DNA of 64,000 nt from Brevibacterium atlanticum (GTDB taxonomy: Bacteria; Actinomycetota; Actinomycetes; Actinomycetales; Brevibacteriaceae), in NCBI RefSeq assembly GCF_011617245.1, contig NZ_CP050152.1, positions 1,612,001-1,676,000 on the forward strand, given 5' to 3'. The notes below the pieces were generated by a model. That model was not told where the DNA came from, ran no database searches, and saw nothing but the letters and a program-made list of their open reading frames with translations. The position numbers and the translations under genes are program-made. Numbering within the stretch: the first letter of the stretch is position 1; every line of letters starts with the position of its first letter. Below are positions 12,881 to 20,957 of the stretch, piece after piece.

Positions 12881-13468
12881 ATGGCATTACCCGAGGTTCT
12901 CGTTCACGATCTGCAGTCGGCCGGCTACTACCCCCAACTCACTCAGGGCATACTCGCCGACTCCCTCTACGACGAACCGGTGCTCGCGCACTTCGTCCAC
13001 ATCGACACCCACGTCGACATCGAATCCATCCACCGGCACGTCACCGCGTTCGTCCTCACCGAGACCCGGCTGCTGCTGGCACACGTCGACGACGACCCGA
13101 ACGCCGCACCGGGATCGAAGCCACGCGCGGTGACCAGCAGCGAGGACATCGAACTCGATCGCCTCGGCACGGTCATGGTCGGTCGCACTTATGCCGACCC
13201 GGCCGCCTACACGCCCGGCGACAAGCCCGTGGAGGTCTCTCTCACTCTGTCCTGGGGTGCCTCGAAGCGGGTCGAGGCCTTCCCGGAGACCTGCGGGGAT
13301 CCCAACTGCATGGGTGATCACGGCTACGGCGGATCGATCTTCGCCGAGGATGTCATGCTCAGGGTCTCCGCCGAAGCCGAGGGGCAGGCCTCCGTCGACC
13401 GGATCGCCGACTTCGCGGCCAAACTGCGGGCCGCGGTCTTCCACGCCCGGCTCCGGTCGCGGCGCTGA
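12881..13468 (+). CDS. DUF5998 family protein
   Basis: A conserved actinobacterial protein of about 195 residues without known function. Family features are the N-terminal VHDLQSAGYYPQLTQGILAD stretch, the HxxHIDTHVD-like strand and the FVLTETRLLLAHVDD strand, which looks like a PH-like or Bet-v-1-like beta sheet. Cysteines in FPETCGDPNCMGDHGYGG may bind a metal; that is inference. Two in-frame ATGs exist, 12872 and 12881. I chose 12881 because CACAAT lies seven bases before it, as in other leaderless genes here, and homologues start close to the LP motif. It is the first gene of a string of three that overlap (DUF5998, phosphodiesterase, methyltransferase). Confidence 0.85.
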   Translation: MALPEVLVHDLQSAGYYPQLTQGILADSLYDEPVLAHFVHIDTHVDIESIHRHVTAFVLTETRLLLAHVDDDPNAAPGSKPRAVTSSEDIELDRLGTVMVGRTYADPAAYTPGDKPVEVSLTLSWGASKRVEAFPETCGDPNCMGDHGYGGSIFAEDVMLRVSAEAEGQASVDRIADFAAKLRAAVFHARLRSRR

Positions 13469-14646
13469 TGAGCGAGACGACACCCGAATCGGCCGTGGAC
13501 GCCGACCTGCTGGGCCCCCCGGACTATTCGGGTCCCATCCTCTCCGATGTCATCCCGGCAGCGGCGCTCAGCCTCGGTGCGGGTGGAATCTTCGCCGAGG
13601 CCGCACGGGAGCGGGCACGGAACTTGGGCTTCGACCGGGACACCCGCACTGCCGTCGTCGTGCTCATCGATGGTCTCGGCGAGAGCCAGCTGCGTCAGCA
13701 CAGTGGGTACACGCCGTTCTTCCGGTCCCTTGCGCAGTCCCGGCGGACTCTGTCGGCGGGATTCCCCTCGACGACCGCGAACTCACTGTCCTCACTGGCC
13801 ACGGGACGACTGCCCGGCGGCCACGGAGTCGTCGGCTATCGGGTCCTCGACCCGGCCAAGGATGCCGTATTCAACCAGCTGACCTGGAACCTCGACGTCG
13901 ACCCCGTCGCGTGGGTGCCCGATGCGACCCTGTTCGAACGCCTCACGGATGCCGATGTCGATGTCGTCAGCCTCGGGGAGGCGAAGTTCGCCGGTCGCGG
14001 ACTCAATCGTGCCTCTCTGCGAGGCGGACGGTTCCGGGCGTCCAAGACACTCGAGCAGCGCTGCGCTCAGGCCGTCGAGGAGGCGAAGGCTCCCGGTCGC
14101 CGACTGGTCTATCTGTACTGGGGCAACCTCGACAAGACCGGTCACGTCCACGGTTCGAACTCTTCGCAGTGGACCGAGGAGCTCGAGAGCGTCGACTTGG
14201 CTCTGTCGCAGCTTGCCTCGGACCTGCCTTCGGATTCGACGATGATCGTCACCGCCGACCACGGCATGGTCGACATCGATCACACGCTGCGGCTCGACCT
14301 CGCCGACGCTCCGGCGCTGCGTTCGGGGGTCAGACACGTCGGCGGCGAACCGCGCGCGGTCCACCTCTACGCCGAAGCCGGCGCCGAGGCGGATGTGGCA
14401 TCGGCCTGGACCGAGACGGTCGGGGACAGGGCGCTCATCCTCACCCGTGACGAGGCCATCCGCCGCGGCTACTTCGGACCCGTCGACCCGCGGTTCCGAC
14501 CGCGCATCGGAGACCTCCTGGTCGTCTGCCGCGACGAGTTCGCCGTCGTCGACTCGGATACCGAATCCCCCTCAGCGATCGCCCTCATCGGCCATCACGG
14601 TTCGACCACCGAGCGTGAGCTCCACATTCCCCTGCTCGTGGTGTGA
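13468..14646 (+). CDS. alkaline-phosphatase-superfamily phosphodiesterase / nucleotide pyrophosphatase
   Basis: A metal-dependent phosphodiesterase of the type I phosphodiesterase/nucleotide pyrophosphatase group, 392 residues. The full set of ligands is visible: the first Asp in VVVLIDGLGE, the nucleophile Thr in FPSTTANSLSSLATG, Asp/His in LDKTGHVHG, the TADHGM motif and the C-terminal GHHGSTTERELHIPLLV. No signal peptide or membrane segment is present, so it should be cytoplasmic, unlike many relatives. The substrate is unknown. Start and previous stop share one base (TGATG), and its stop overlaps the methyltransferase start (GTGA). Confidence 0.88.
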   Translation: MSETTPESAVDADLLGPPDYSGPILSDVIPAAALSLGAGGIFAEAARERARNLGFDRDTRTAVVVLIDGLGESQLRQHSGYTPFFRSLAQSRRTLSAGFPSTTANSLSSLATGRLPGGHGVVGYRVLDPAKDAVFNQLTWNLDVDPVAWVPDATLFERLTDADVDVVSLGEAKFAGRGLNRASLRGGRFRASKTLEQRCAQAVEEAKAPGRRLVYLYWGNLDKTGHVHGSNSSQWTEELESVDLALSQLASDLPSDSTMIVTADHGMVDIDHTLRLDLADAPALRSGVRHVGGEPRAVHLYAEAGAEADVASAWTETVGDRALILTRDEAIRRGYFGPVDPRFRPRIGDLLVVCRDEFAVVDSDTESPSAIALIGHHGSTTERELHIPLLVV

Positions 14647-15851
14647 CGGTGGCCGACGACATCGCGGGGTCGACGATCACGTGGACCGAGGACGGTGTGG
14701 AACTCTCAGCCGGGTGGCGGTCGGAGAACCGGTCCGCCGCGCCGAGCCAGGTGAAGGTCATCGGGGATGACATCACCGCCGACGCTGCCTTCCGCTTGGC
14801 CCGATCGGGAATCGGACTGCTGTGGCGCGGGGACTATCACAACGGGCGCCGACTCCTGCAGGCCCTCGATCGGCGGTTCGCACGGCAACACGCCGGCCGA
14901 GCCGGCCGCGGGCGGGGCCGCGGGACGCCTCGTCGCGGTCGGAAGATCGGTCGTGGTGTTGCCGGAGCCGACGCGGCGGAGATCTTCTCAGCGGAGCGCG
15001 CCTTCAACGCTGAGCGCTCGCGACTCCTTGGTCTTCTGCTCGTCGAACTCGGGGAGGACTACGCGCTCGACCTGCGTCGTGCGCCGGATGTCAGGCCGGC
15101 CTGCGAAGCCGCCTACGGAGTCTCGGACGGGTCGATGTGCGTTTCACTGACCGAGCTCGGCGGAGTGCTCAGCGCGCACCAATGGCAGCTGAGAGGGGTG
15201 GCCATCGACGCGCTGGGGGTGACCATCCACCCGCGCTGCGGCGTGTTCTCCCCGATCCGCGGTGAGTACGTCGACCTCGTGGCCACGACGCCGTTCGGGT
15301 CCGCACCTCCTGCGACGGCGTTCGACCTCGGCACGGGCACCGGCGTGCTCGCCGCCGTTCTTCTGCGCCGGGGCGTCGGAACGGTTGTCGCCACTGACAT
15401 CAACCCGCGGGCCGTGGCCTGTGCGCAGGAGAATCTCGAGCGGCTCGGTTTCGCCGGATCCGCCTCAGTCGTCGAAGCCGATCTGTTCCCGCCGGGCCGA
15501 GCAGATCTCATCGTCTGCAATCCTCCGTGGCTGCCGGCCGACCCGACGTCTGCCCTCGAACTCGGCATCTACGATCCCGGTTCTCTCGTGCTCCGCCGGT
15601 TCATCGAGGGACTGTCCGAGCATCTCACTGACTCGGGTGAGGGGTGGCTGATCCTGTCGGACCTTGCCGAGCACCTGGGTCTGCGGACTCGTCAGGAGTT
15701 CGAAGAGCTCCTCCGGGCCGCGGGCCTGCATGTGTGCGATCGCTATGACACGGCTCCCCGTCACCGTCGGGCCTCGGACGCCGACGATGCACTTCATCAG
15801 GCGCGGAGCGTCGAGACGACATCCCTGTGGCGACTGAGACGGAATGCCTGA
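14643..15851 (+). CDS. class I SAM-dependent methyltransferase, HemK/PrmC-like
   Basis: A methyltransferase of about 402 residues. Motif I is FDLGTGTGVLAAVLLRRG, and the catalytic NPPW signature appears as LIVCNPPWLPAD, which marks enzymes that methylate amide or amino nitrogens on protein, DNA or RNA. The N-terminal 200 residues form a separate domain with a YHNGRRLLQALDRR motif and a basic insert (about residues 85-108). The target is unknown. GTG start at 14643 overlaps the preceding stop by four bases; a second GTG at 14649 is an alternative. No promoter of its own was seen. Confidence 0.85.
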   Translation: MTVADDIAGSTITWTEDGVELSAGWRSENRSAAPSQVKVIGDDITADAAFRLARSGIGLLWRGDYHNGRRLLQALDRRFARQHAGRAGRGRGRGTPRRGRKIGRGVAGADAAEIFSAERAFNAERSRLLGLLLVELGEDYALDLRRAPDVRPACEAAYGVSDGSMCVSLTELGGVLSAHQWQLRGVAIDALGVTIHPRCGVFSPIRGEYVDLVATTPFGSAPPATAFDLGTGTGVLAAVLLRRGVGTVVATDINPRAVACAQENLERLGFAGSASVVEADLFPPGRADLIVCNPPWLPADPTSALELGIYDPGSLVLRRFIEGLSEHLTDSGEGWLILSDLAEHLGLRTRQEFEELLRAAGLHVCDRYDTAPRHRRASDADDALHQARSVETTSLWRLRRNA

Positions 15852-15945
15852 GTTCCGCTGATGGAGAGCACATCGCCGACAGTCGAGGGCCGACCGCTCG
15901 GGGTACGCATGCTGAACCGGGGGACGACGGGCCCGCAGCGAACGA

Positions 15946-15951
15946 TAGGAT
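15946..15951 (+). promoter_or_regulatory. -10 box of purK, leaderless
   Basis: TAGGAT followed by seven bases (GACGAAC) and GTG at 15959. If used, it would put the first base of the mRNA at the GTG and exclude the ATG at 15950, which overlaps the box. Confidence 0.5.
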
Positions 15952-15958
15952 GACGAAC

Positions 15959-17146
15959 GTGACTTTTCCACGTATCGGCGTCATCGGCGGCGGCCAACTG
16001 GCCCGCATGCTCGCCCCAGCCGCAGAAGCCCTCGGCGTTCGGTTCTCCGTCCTCGCGGAGACCGCCGACGCCCCCGCCACTCAGGTCATCAGCGAGGTGA
16101 CCGTCGGCGACTACACCGACTATCCGACGCTCAGGGCCTTCGCCGAGACCGTCGACGTCATCACCTTCGACCACGAGCACGTCCCACCCGAGCACCTCGA
16201 GGCGCTTGCCGCAGACGGCCACGCTGTCCGCCCGGGACCGCAGGCGCTGATCTTCGCCCAGGACAAGATCCGCATGCGCGCGAAGATGGACGAACTCGGA
16301 CTGCCGAATCCGGCATGGGCCGAGATCACCTCGACCGCCGACGTCGAAGCCTTCGCCGCCCGCGTCGGCTATCCCTTCATCCTCAAGACCCCACGGGGCG
16401 GCTACGACGGCAAGGGCGTGCGCGTCATCGATCGCCTCGAGCAGGCCGTCGAATGGCTGAGCGAGGTCCCGCAGCTGCTCGCCGAGGAGAAGGTCGACTT
16501 CACCCGGGAACTCGCGGTCATGGTCGGCCGGTCCCCGATGGGGCAGACGGCCGTGTGGCCCGTCGTCGAGACGTGGCAGCAGAACGGTGTGTGCAAAGAG
16601 GCGATCGCCCCGGCTCCCGACCTGCCCGCGGATAAGGCCCGTGCGATCACCGAGGCCATCCTCACCGTCGCCGGCACGCTCGAGGTCACCGGTGTGATGG
16701 CCATGGAGATGTTCGAGACCTCTGAGGGCTTCCTCATCAACGAGTTCGCGATGCGCCCCCACAACACCGGACACTGGACACAGGACGGGTCTGTCACCAG
16801 CCAGTTCGAGCAGCATCTGCGCGCCGTCCTCGACCTGCCGCTGGGCAGCCCCGCGGCCAGGGAGGAGGTGTCTGTGATGGTCAACATCCTCGGCGCCGAG
16901 CACGAGGACCTCTACCAGCCCTACCTGCACGTGATGGCCCACGATCCGTCCGTCAAGGTCCATCTCTACGGCAAGGGCGTGCGTCCGGGCCGCAAGGTCG
17001 GCCACGTCAACGCCTATGGGCAGGACCGTGACCTCGTCGTCGCGCGGGCCCGCCACGCTGCGGACTTCATCGCCGGAGTCGATGTCGATCCGCACCCCGA
17101 GATGCCGACTCCCGGCGACCTCGTCGCCGATTCCGACACCGCGTGA
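15959..17146 (+). CDS. purK: 5-(carboxyamino)imidazole ribonucleotide synthase
   Basis: ATP-grasp enzyme that converts AIR, bicarbonate and ATP to N5-CAIR in purine synthesis. It opens with [18 protein letters not shown], the nucleotide-binding start of PurK. The ATP-grasp core follows with [18 protein letters not shown], and metal ligands lie in [14 protein letters not shown]. About 395 residues, normal. The ORF reaches back to 15827, and an ATG at 15950 is possible; I prefer GTG 15959 because TAGGAT sits seven bases before it. Followed by purE after 64 bases, the standard pair. M. tuberculosis keeps the same order next to fadE25 and birA. Confidence 0.95.
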   Translation: MTFPRIGVIGGGQLARMLAPAAEALGVRFSVLAETADAPATQVISEVTVGDYTDYPTLRAFAETVDVITFDHEHVPPEHLEALAADGHAVRPGPQALIFAQDKIRMRAKMDELGLPNPAWAEITSTADVEAFAARVGYPFILKTPRGGYDGKGVRVIDRLEQAVEWLSEVPQLLAEEKVDFTRELAVMVGRSPMGQTAVWPVVETWQQNGVCKEAIAPAPDLPADKARAITEAILTVAGTLEVTGVMAMEMFETSEGFLINEFAMRPHNTGHWTQDGSVTSQFEQHLRAVLDLPLGSPAAREEVSVMVNILGAEHEDLYQPYLHVMAHDPSVKVHLYGKGVRPGRKVGHVNAYGQDRDLVVARARHAADFIAGVDVDPHPEMPTPGDLVADSDTA

Positions 17147-17210
17147 GCAGGAGACGACGGCCCCCGCAGAGACAACGATCCGAACACCTCCCGAGACGAA
17201 GGAAGCACAG

Positions 17211-17735
17211 ATGAGCACAGCACACGCAGACTCGAGCCCGGCCGCCCCGGTCGGGATCGTCATGGGTTCGGACTCGGATTGGCCGACGATGAAGGCCGCC
17301 GCCGAGGCACTCGAGGACCTCGGCATCGAATCGAGCGCCGAGGTGGTCTCGGCCCACCGCATGCCCGAGGACATGGTCGACTGGGCCAAGACAGCCGCCG
17401 AGCGCGGCGTGCGCGTCATCATCGCCGGAGCCGGGGGAGCGGCGCACCTGCCCGGGATGATCGCATCGATGACATCGCTGCCGGTCATCGGCGTCCCCGT
17501 ACCGCTCAAACACCTCGACGGAATGGACTCACTCCTGTCAATCGTCCAGATGCCCGGCGGGGTTCCCGTGGCCACCGTGTCCATCGGCGGAGCGAAGAAC
17601 GCAGGCCTGCTGGCCGCGCGCATCCTCGGGGCCGGGGACAGCGCGGAGGCCGAGGCCCTGCGCAGCCGCCTCGATGACTATCGTCACGAACTGCGGCAGG
17701 TCGCTCTCGACAAAGGACGTGCTCTCCGGGGATAA
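17211..17735 (+). CDS. purE: 5-(carboxyamino)imidazole ribonucleotide mutase
   Basis: Moves the carboxylate of N5-CAIR to give CAIR, the step after PurK. The 174-residue protein has the class I PurE core: [16 protein letters not shown], the VSAHRMPE substrate loop with its catalytic His, and [36 protein letters not shown] follows near the C-terminus. ATG 17211 has GAAGGAAG about eight bases upstream. The ORF extends left to 17016 without support. In operon with purK. Confidence 0.96.
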   Translation: MSTAHADSSPAAPVGIVMGSDSDWPTMKAAAEALEDLGIESSAEVVSAHRMPEDMVDWAKTAAERGVRVIIAGAGGAAHLPGMIASMTSLPVIGVPVPLKHLDGMDSLLSIVQMPGGVPVATVSIGGAKNAGLLAARILGAGDSAEAEALRSRLDDYRHELRQVALDKGRALRG

Positions 17736-17740
17736 TGGAA

Positions 17741-17762
17741 CTACTTAACGATTGTTCAGTAG
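17741..17762 (+). promoter_or_regulatory. candidate TetR-type operator before the acyl-CoA dehydrogenase gene
   Basis: An imperfect 22-base palindrome: outer arms CTACT and AGTAG are perfect and inner AAC and GTT pair around a GATT centre; 18 of 22 positions are symmetric. It lies between the purE stop and the Shine-Dalgarno of the next gene. The AACGATTGTT core resembles sites bound by TetR regulators of acyl-CoA metabolism in actinobacteria. No matching regulator is adjacent. Confidence 0.5.
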
Positions 17763-17772
17763 AAGGAGAATG

Positions 17773-18921
17773 ATGTTCGACCTCTATCAGCCCAGTGAAG
17801 AGCACGAAGAGATCCGCACGGCCGTCCGCGATATTGTCGAGAAGAAGATCACGCCGTTCGCAGCCGAGGTCGACGCCGACTCCCGCTACCCGCAGGAGGC
17901 CCACGATGCTCTCGTGGAGACGGACTTCTTCGCCGCCCACATCCCCGAGGAATACGGCGGCATGGGCGCTGACGCACTGGCCGTGGCGATCATCATCGAA
18001 GAGGTGGCACGCGGCTGCGCCTCGTCCTCACTCATCCCTGCTGTCAACAAGCTCGGCAGCCTGCCCGTCCAGCTCGGCGGCAGCGAAGAGATCAAGCAGA
18101 AGTACTTCCCAGCGGTGGCCGCGGGCGAGGCCGGCTTCTCCTACGGTCTGTCCGAACGCGAAGCCGGCTCGGACACCGCATCGATGAAGACCCGCGCCGT
18201 CCGCGACGGCGACGACTGGATCCTCAACGGGGTCAAGACCTGGATCACCAACGCCGGGGAATCCGAGTACTACACGGTGATGGCCGTGACCGACCCCGAT
18301 GGGGCCCGCGGACGCAACATCTCCGCCTTCGTCGTCGAGAAGTCCGATGAGGGCTTCACCTTCGGTGAGAAGGAGCGCAAGCTCGGCATCAAGGGATCGC
18401 CCACACGTGAGCTGCTCTTCGACAACGTCCGTCTGCCCGGCGACCGCATCGTCGGCGAACCCGGCGAGGGCCTCAAGATCGCCCTGCGCACGCTCGACCA
18501 TACCCGTGTGACGATCGCCGCCCAGGCCGTCGGCATCGCTCAGGGTGCGCTCGACTATGCGCTCGGCTACGTCAAGGAACGTCAGCAGTTCGGTAAGGCG
18601 ATCGCGGAGAACCAGGCCATCCAGTTCATGCTCGCCGATATGGGCATGAAGCTCGAGGCTGCCCGCCAGCTCACCTACACCGCCGCCGCCAAGAGCGAAC
18701 GCGGCGATGACGATCTCACGTACTTCGGTGCCGCGGCGAAGGCCTTCGCCTCCGATGCGGCCATGGAGATCACCACCGACGCCGTGCAGCTGCTCGGCGG
18801 TGCCGGCTACGTCGTCGACCATCCCGTCGAGCGGATGATGCGCGATGCGAAGATCACCCAGATCTACGAAGGTACGAACCAGATCCAGCGCATGGTGATG
18901 GGGCGCAAACTGATCCGCTGA
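17773..18921 (+). CDS. acyl-CoA dehydrogenase
   Basis: FAD enzyme that oxidises acyl-CoA to enoyl-CoA; about 382 residues, normal. Signatures: YGLSEREAGSDTASMKT and WITNAGESEYYTVMA for flavin and substrate binding, and near the C-terminus the GGAGYVVDHPVERMMRDAKI stretch ending in QIYEGTNQIQR. The catalytic Glu is that of YEGTNQ, as in short- and medium-chain enzymes. The position beside purE/purK matches fadE25 of M. tuberculosis. Of the two adjacent ATGs (17770, 17773) the second has better spacing from AAGGAG. A strong hairpin terminator follows at 18940. The palindrome upstream suggests fatty-acid-responsive control. Confidence 0.94.
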   Translation: MFDLYQPSEEHEEIRTAVRDIVEKKITPFAAEVDADSRYPQEAHDALVETDFFAAHIPEEYGGMGADALAVAIIIEEVARGCASSSLIPAVNKLGSLPVQLGGSEEIKQKYFPAVAAGEAGFSYGLSEREAGSDTASMKTRAVRDGDDWILNGVKTWITNAGESEYYTVMAVTDPDGARGRNISAFVVEKSDEGFTFGEKERKLGIKGSPTRELLFDNVRLPGDRIVGEPGEGLKIALRTLDHTRVTIAAQAVGIAQGALDYALGYVKERQQFGKAIAENQAIQFMLADMGMKLEAARQLTYTAAAKSERGDDDLTYFGAAAKAFASDAAMEITTDAVQLLGGAGYVVDHPVERMMRDAKITQIYEGTNQIQRMVMGRKLIR

Positions 18922-18939
18922 GCTCAGCCCACAGGGCCG

Positions 18940-18984
18940 AAGGGCACTGCGATCCGACCGCTGAGGACGGACCGCAGTGCCCTT
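18940..18984 (+). terminator. hairpin terminator after the acyl-CoA dehydrogenase gene
   Basis: Arms AAGGGCACTGCG (18940-18951) and CGCAGTGCCCTT (18973-18984) are perfectly complementary over 12 bases with a 21-base loop that can extend the stem through CCG/CGG. No T-run follows, as is usual in high-GC actinobacteria. The remaining bases to 19172 show no further feature. Confidence 0.75.
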
Positions 18985-19172
18985 CATCGTCTGTGAAGAA
19001 TCGCACATGGGGCGAATCCGACATGCACGGCGCGGATGTGCATCGATCGCGGGCCCGCAGGCGACACAATGGATGAACACAGTGGACTCTGAGCATCCTT
19101 TGGCACAGTTGGTCCGGTGACCATCAGGCCGCACAGGGCCGACGCGACCGCGGACGAGACGAAGGGAAGGCA

Positions 19173-20693
19173 GTGGCCGAAACGAGATATGTGGACCCGA
19201 TCCGCTACCCGTCGTATGCCTCACAGCCGACACGGGACGTGCGGGCCTGGCTGCTGCTTCTGGTCACGGTCATCGTTCCCGGCGGGGTCCAGCTTCTGTT
19301 CCGCCATCGCCGCTGGGCGCGAATCTCGCTGTCGATCACAGCCATCAGCTGGATTCTGGTGATCATCGCCGGAGTGATCATCCTCATCGACCGGACGTTC
19401 CTCTTCACCATCGGCACCAACCCGGTCATCCTCACGTTCCTCACGATCTGGATTCCGGTCATCGCGATCAACTGGGTCGTGTGCCTCTTCGACACGCTGC
19501 GACGGATCCGACTCGTGACGATCTCACAGCGGGCCCGCAAGCGCTTCATCGCCGCCTTCTGCGCCCTCCTGCTCATCGTCGTCGGGCCGCTCGCGTGGGG
19601 GACGACAGTCCTCAACTCCCAGCGGGGCCTGATGAGCGACCTCTTCGCATCGGGCAAGGCGCTCAAGCCCGTGGACGGGCGCTACAACATCCTGCTGCTG
19701 GGCTCCGACGCGGGAAAGGGACGCACAGGGATCCGCCCGGACTCGCTGTCCCTGGTCTCCATCGACGCGGAGACCGGCAAATCAGTCATCATCGGCCTGC
19801 CCCGGAACATGGAGAACGTGCCGTTCCCGGAGGACTCACCGCTGCATAAGCACTATCCGCAGGGCTACAACTGCGGCGACGAATGCCTGCTCAACGCCGT
19901 CTTCCAGCAGGGCGAGCAGCACAAGGACGAATTCGAGGACCCGAAGACCGCAGGCGAACAGGCCACGATGGATGCCGTGTCGGCGACCACCGGCCTCGAG
20001 GTCCAGTACTACGCGATGATCAACCTCAAAGGATTCGAGAACCTCATCGACTCCCTCGGTGGGATCACTCTGGTCTCCGGCAAGCGCGTGCCCATCTCTT
20101 CGAAGGTCGATCCGACCACCGGCCAGCATGGACCCGTGAAGGGGTGGATCGAACCGGGCAAGCAGAAGCTCGACGGCTTCCATGCGCTGTGGTTCGCCCG
20201 CTCCCGTGAGTTCGCCAGCGACTACGAGCGTATGGTGCGCCAGCGTTGCGTGCAGACGGCCATGGTCAAACAACTCGACCCCTCGACGGTGCTCACCCGC
20301 TATCAGGCGATCGCGAAGGCGACCCCGGGAGCCGTTTCGACGGACATTCCGTCTTCGCAGGTCGACTCGTTCGTCGATCTCGCTCTCAAGGTCAAGTCGC
20401 AGAAGATCGAGTCCGTCGACCTCACTCCGCCGCGGATCACTCCGTCGAATCCGGACTTCGATGTGGCACGAAAGCTCGTAGCCGATAAGATCGAGGAAGC
20501 ATCCAAGTCCTCCGATGAGGACAAGGGTGCACTCTCGACCCCGGGAGGCGAACAGTCAGCCGCCGCCGGAGTCGATGCGGGACTCGATCCGGAGGTCGGT
20601 TCAGGGCCGCAGCTGCTGGCGCAGGGCGCCGGAGGATCCTCTGCTGACAGCGGCGACGAAGCCGACGCAAAGGCGATCTGCTACGTGCCCTGA
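19173..20693 (+). CDS. LCP (LytR-CpsA-Psr) family glycopolymer ligase
   Basis: Transfers lipid-linked glycopolymers to peptidoglycan at the outer face of the membrane. The N-terminal 140 residues hold about four membrane segments, more than the single one typical of the family. The catalytic domain follows: YNILLLGSDAGKGRTGIRPD, IIGLPRNME, the cysteine pair NCGDECLLNAVF, the INLKGFENLIDSLGGI strand and WFARSREFASDYERMVRQR with its phosphate-binding arginines. The C-terminal 80 residues are Ser/Gly/Ala-rich and end in CYVP. GTG start, with GAAGGGAAGG about five bases before. In M. tuberculosis the corresponding gene (Rv3267) lies near whiB2 and manB. Confidence 0.92.
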   Translation: MAETRYVDPIRYPSYASQPTRDVRAWLLLLVTVIVPGGVQLLFRHRRWARISLSITAISWILVIIAGVIILIDRTFLFTIGTNPVILTFLTIWIPVIAINWVVCLFDTLRRIRLVTISQRARKRFIAAFCALLLIVVGPLAWGTTVLNSQRGLMSDLFASGKALKPVDGRYNILLLGSDAGKGRTGIRPDSLSLVSIDAETGKSVIIGLPRNMENVPFPEDSPLHKHYPQGYNCGDECLLNAVFQQGEQHKDEFEDPKTAGEQATMDAVSATTGLEVQYYAMINLKGFENLIDSLGGITLVSGKRVPISSKVDPTTGQHGPVKGWIEPGKQKLDGFHALWFARSREFASDYERMVRQRCVQTAMVKQLDPSTVLTRYQAIAKATPGAVSTDIPSSQVDSFVDLALKVKSQKIESVDLTPPRITPSNPDFDVARKLVADKIEEASKSSDEDKGALSTPGGEQSAAAGVDAGLDPEVGSGPQLLAQGAGGSSADSGDEADAKAICYVP

Positions 20694-20957
20694 GGCCACG
20701 GACGCGCGGTGGGTCGGAAGCTGCGATGACCGAAACCGGTCTGCCGAGGTGTCTTCCGGGAAAAACTTTTGCTCGGTGTGTCCCTTGCAAATACTGGGAA
20801 CCACAACGGTGTAACTAGAATATTCCTGCCTGTGGCTAGTCTGACACGCCGAAAATGTGTAACAATTTTGAGATGTTGGGGTTGCCCACCGTTCTGCCAA
20901 CGGTGAAGGGGACCTCGAGGCCTGAACTTCCCTGTCTTCCTCGAAAAGGCTGTAACG
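20694..20957 (+). promoter_or_regulatory. leader and promoter region of the amidase gene
   Basis: A 264-base gap. A TAGTCT box at 20837-20842 is a plausible -10, giving a leader of about 108 bases. Within the leader, ACCGTT-CTGCC-AACGGT (20888-20904) forms a six-base hairpin. TGTAAC occurs three times (20810, 20858, 20951), and similar GTAAC repeats are reported as MtrA sites. GGAAG and CTTCC near 20716 and 20753 could form a weak terminator for the LCP gene. I compared it with the c-di-AMP (ydaO) riboswitch often found before wall hydrolases and did not see its conserved GACAGCTAACC segment. Confidence 0.35.

Noticed and set aside
20694..20957. c-di-AMP (ydaO) riboswitch in the amidase leader
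   Set aside because: Expected by analogy with wall hydrolase genes, but the conserved GACAGCTAACC-type segment and paired purine-rich boxes are not present.
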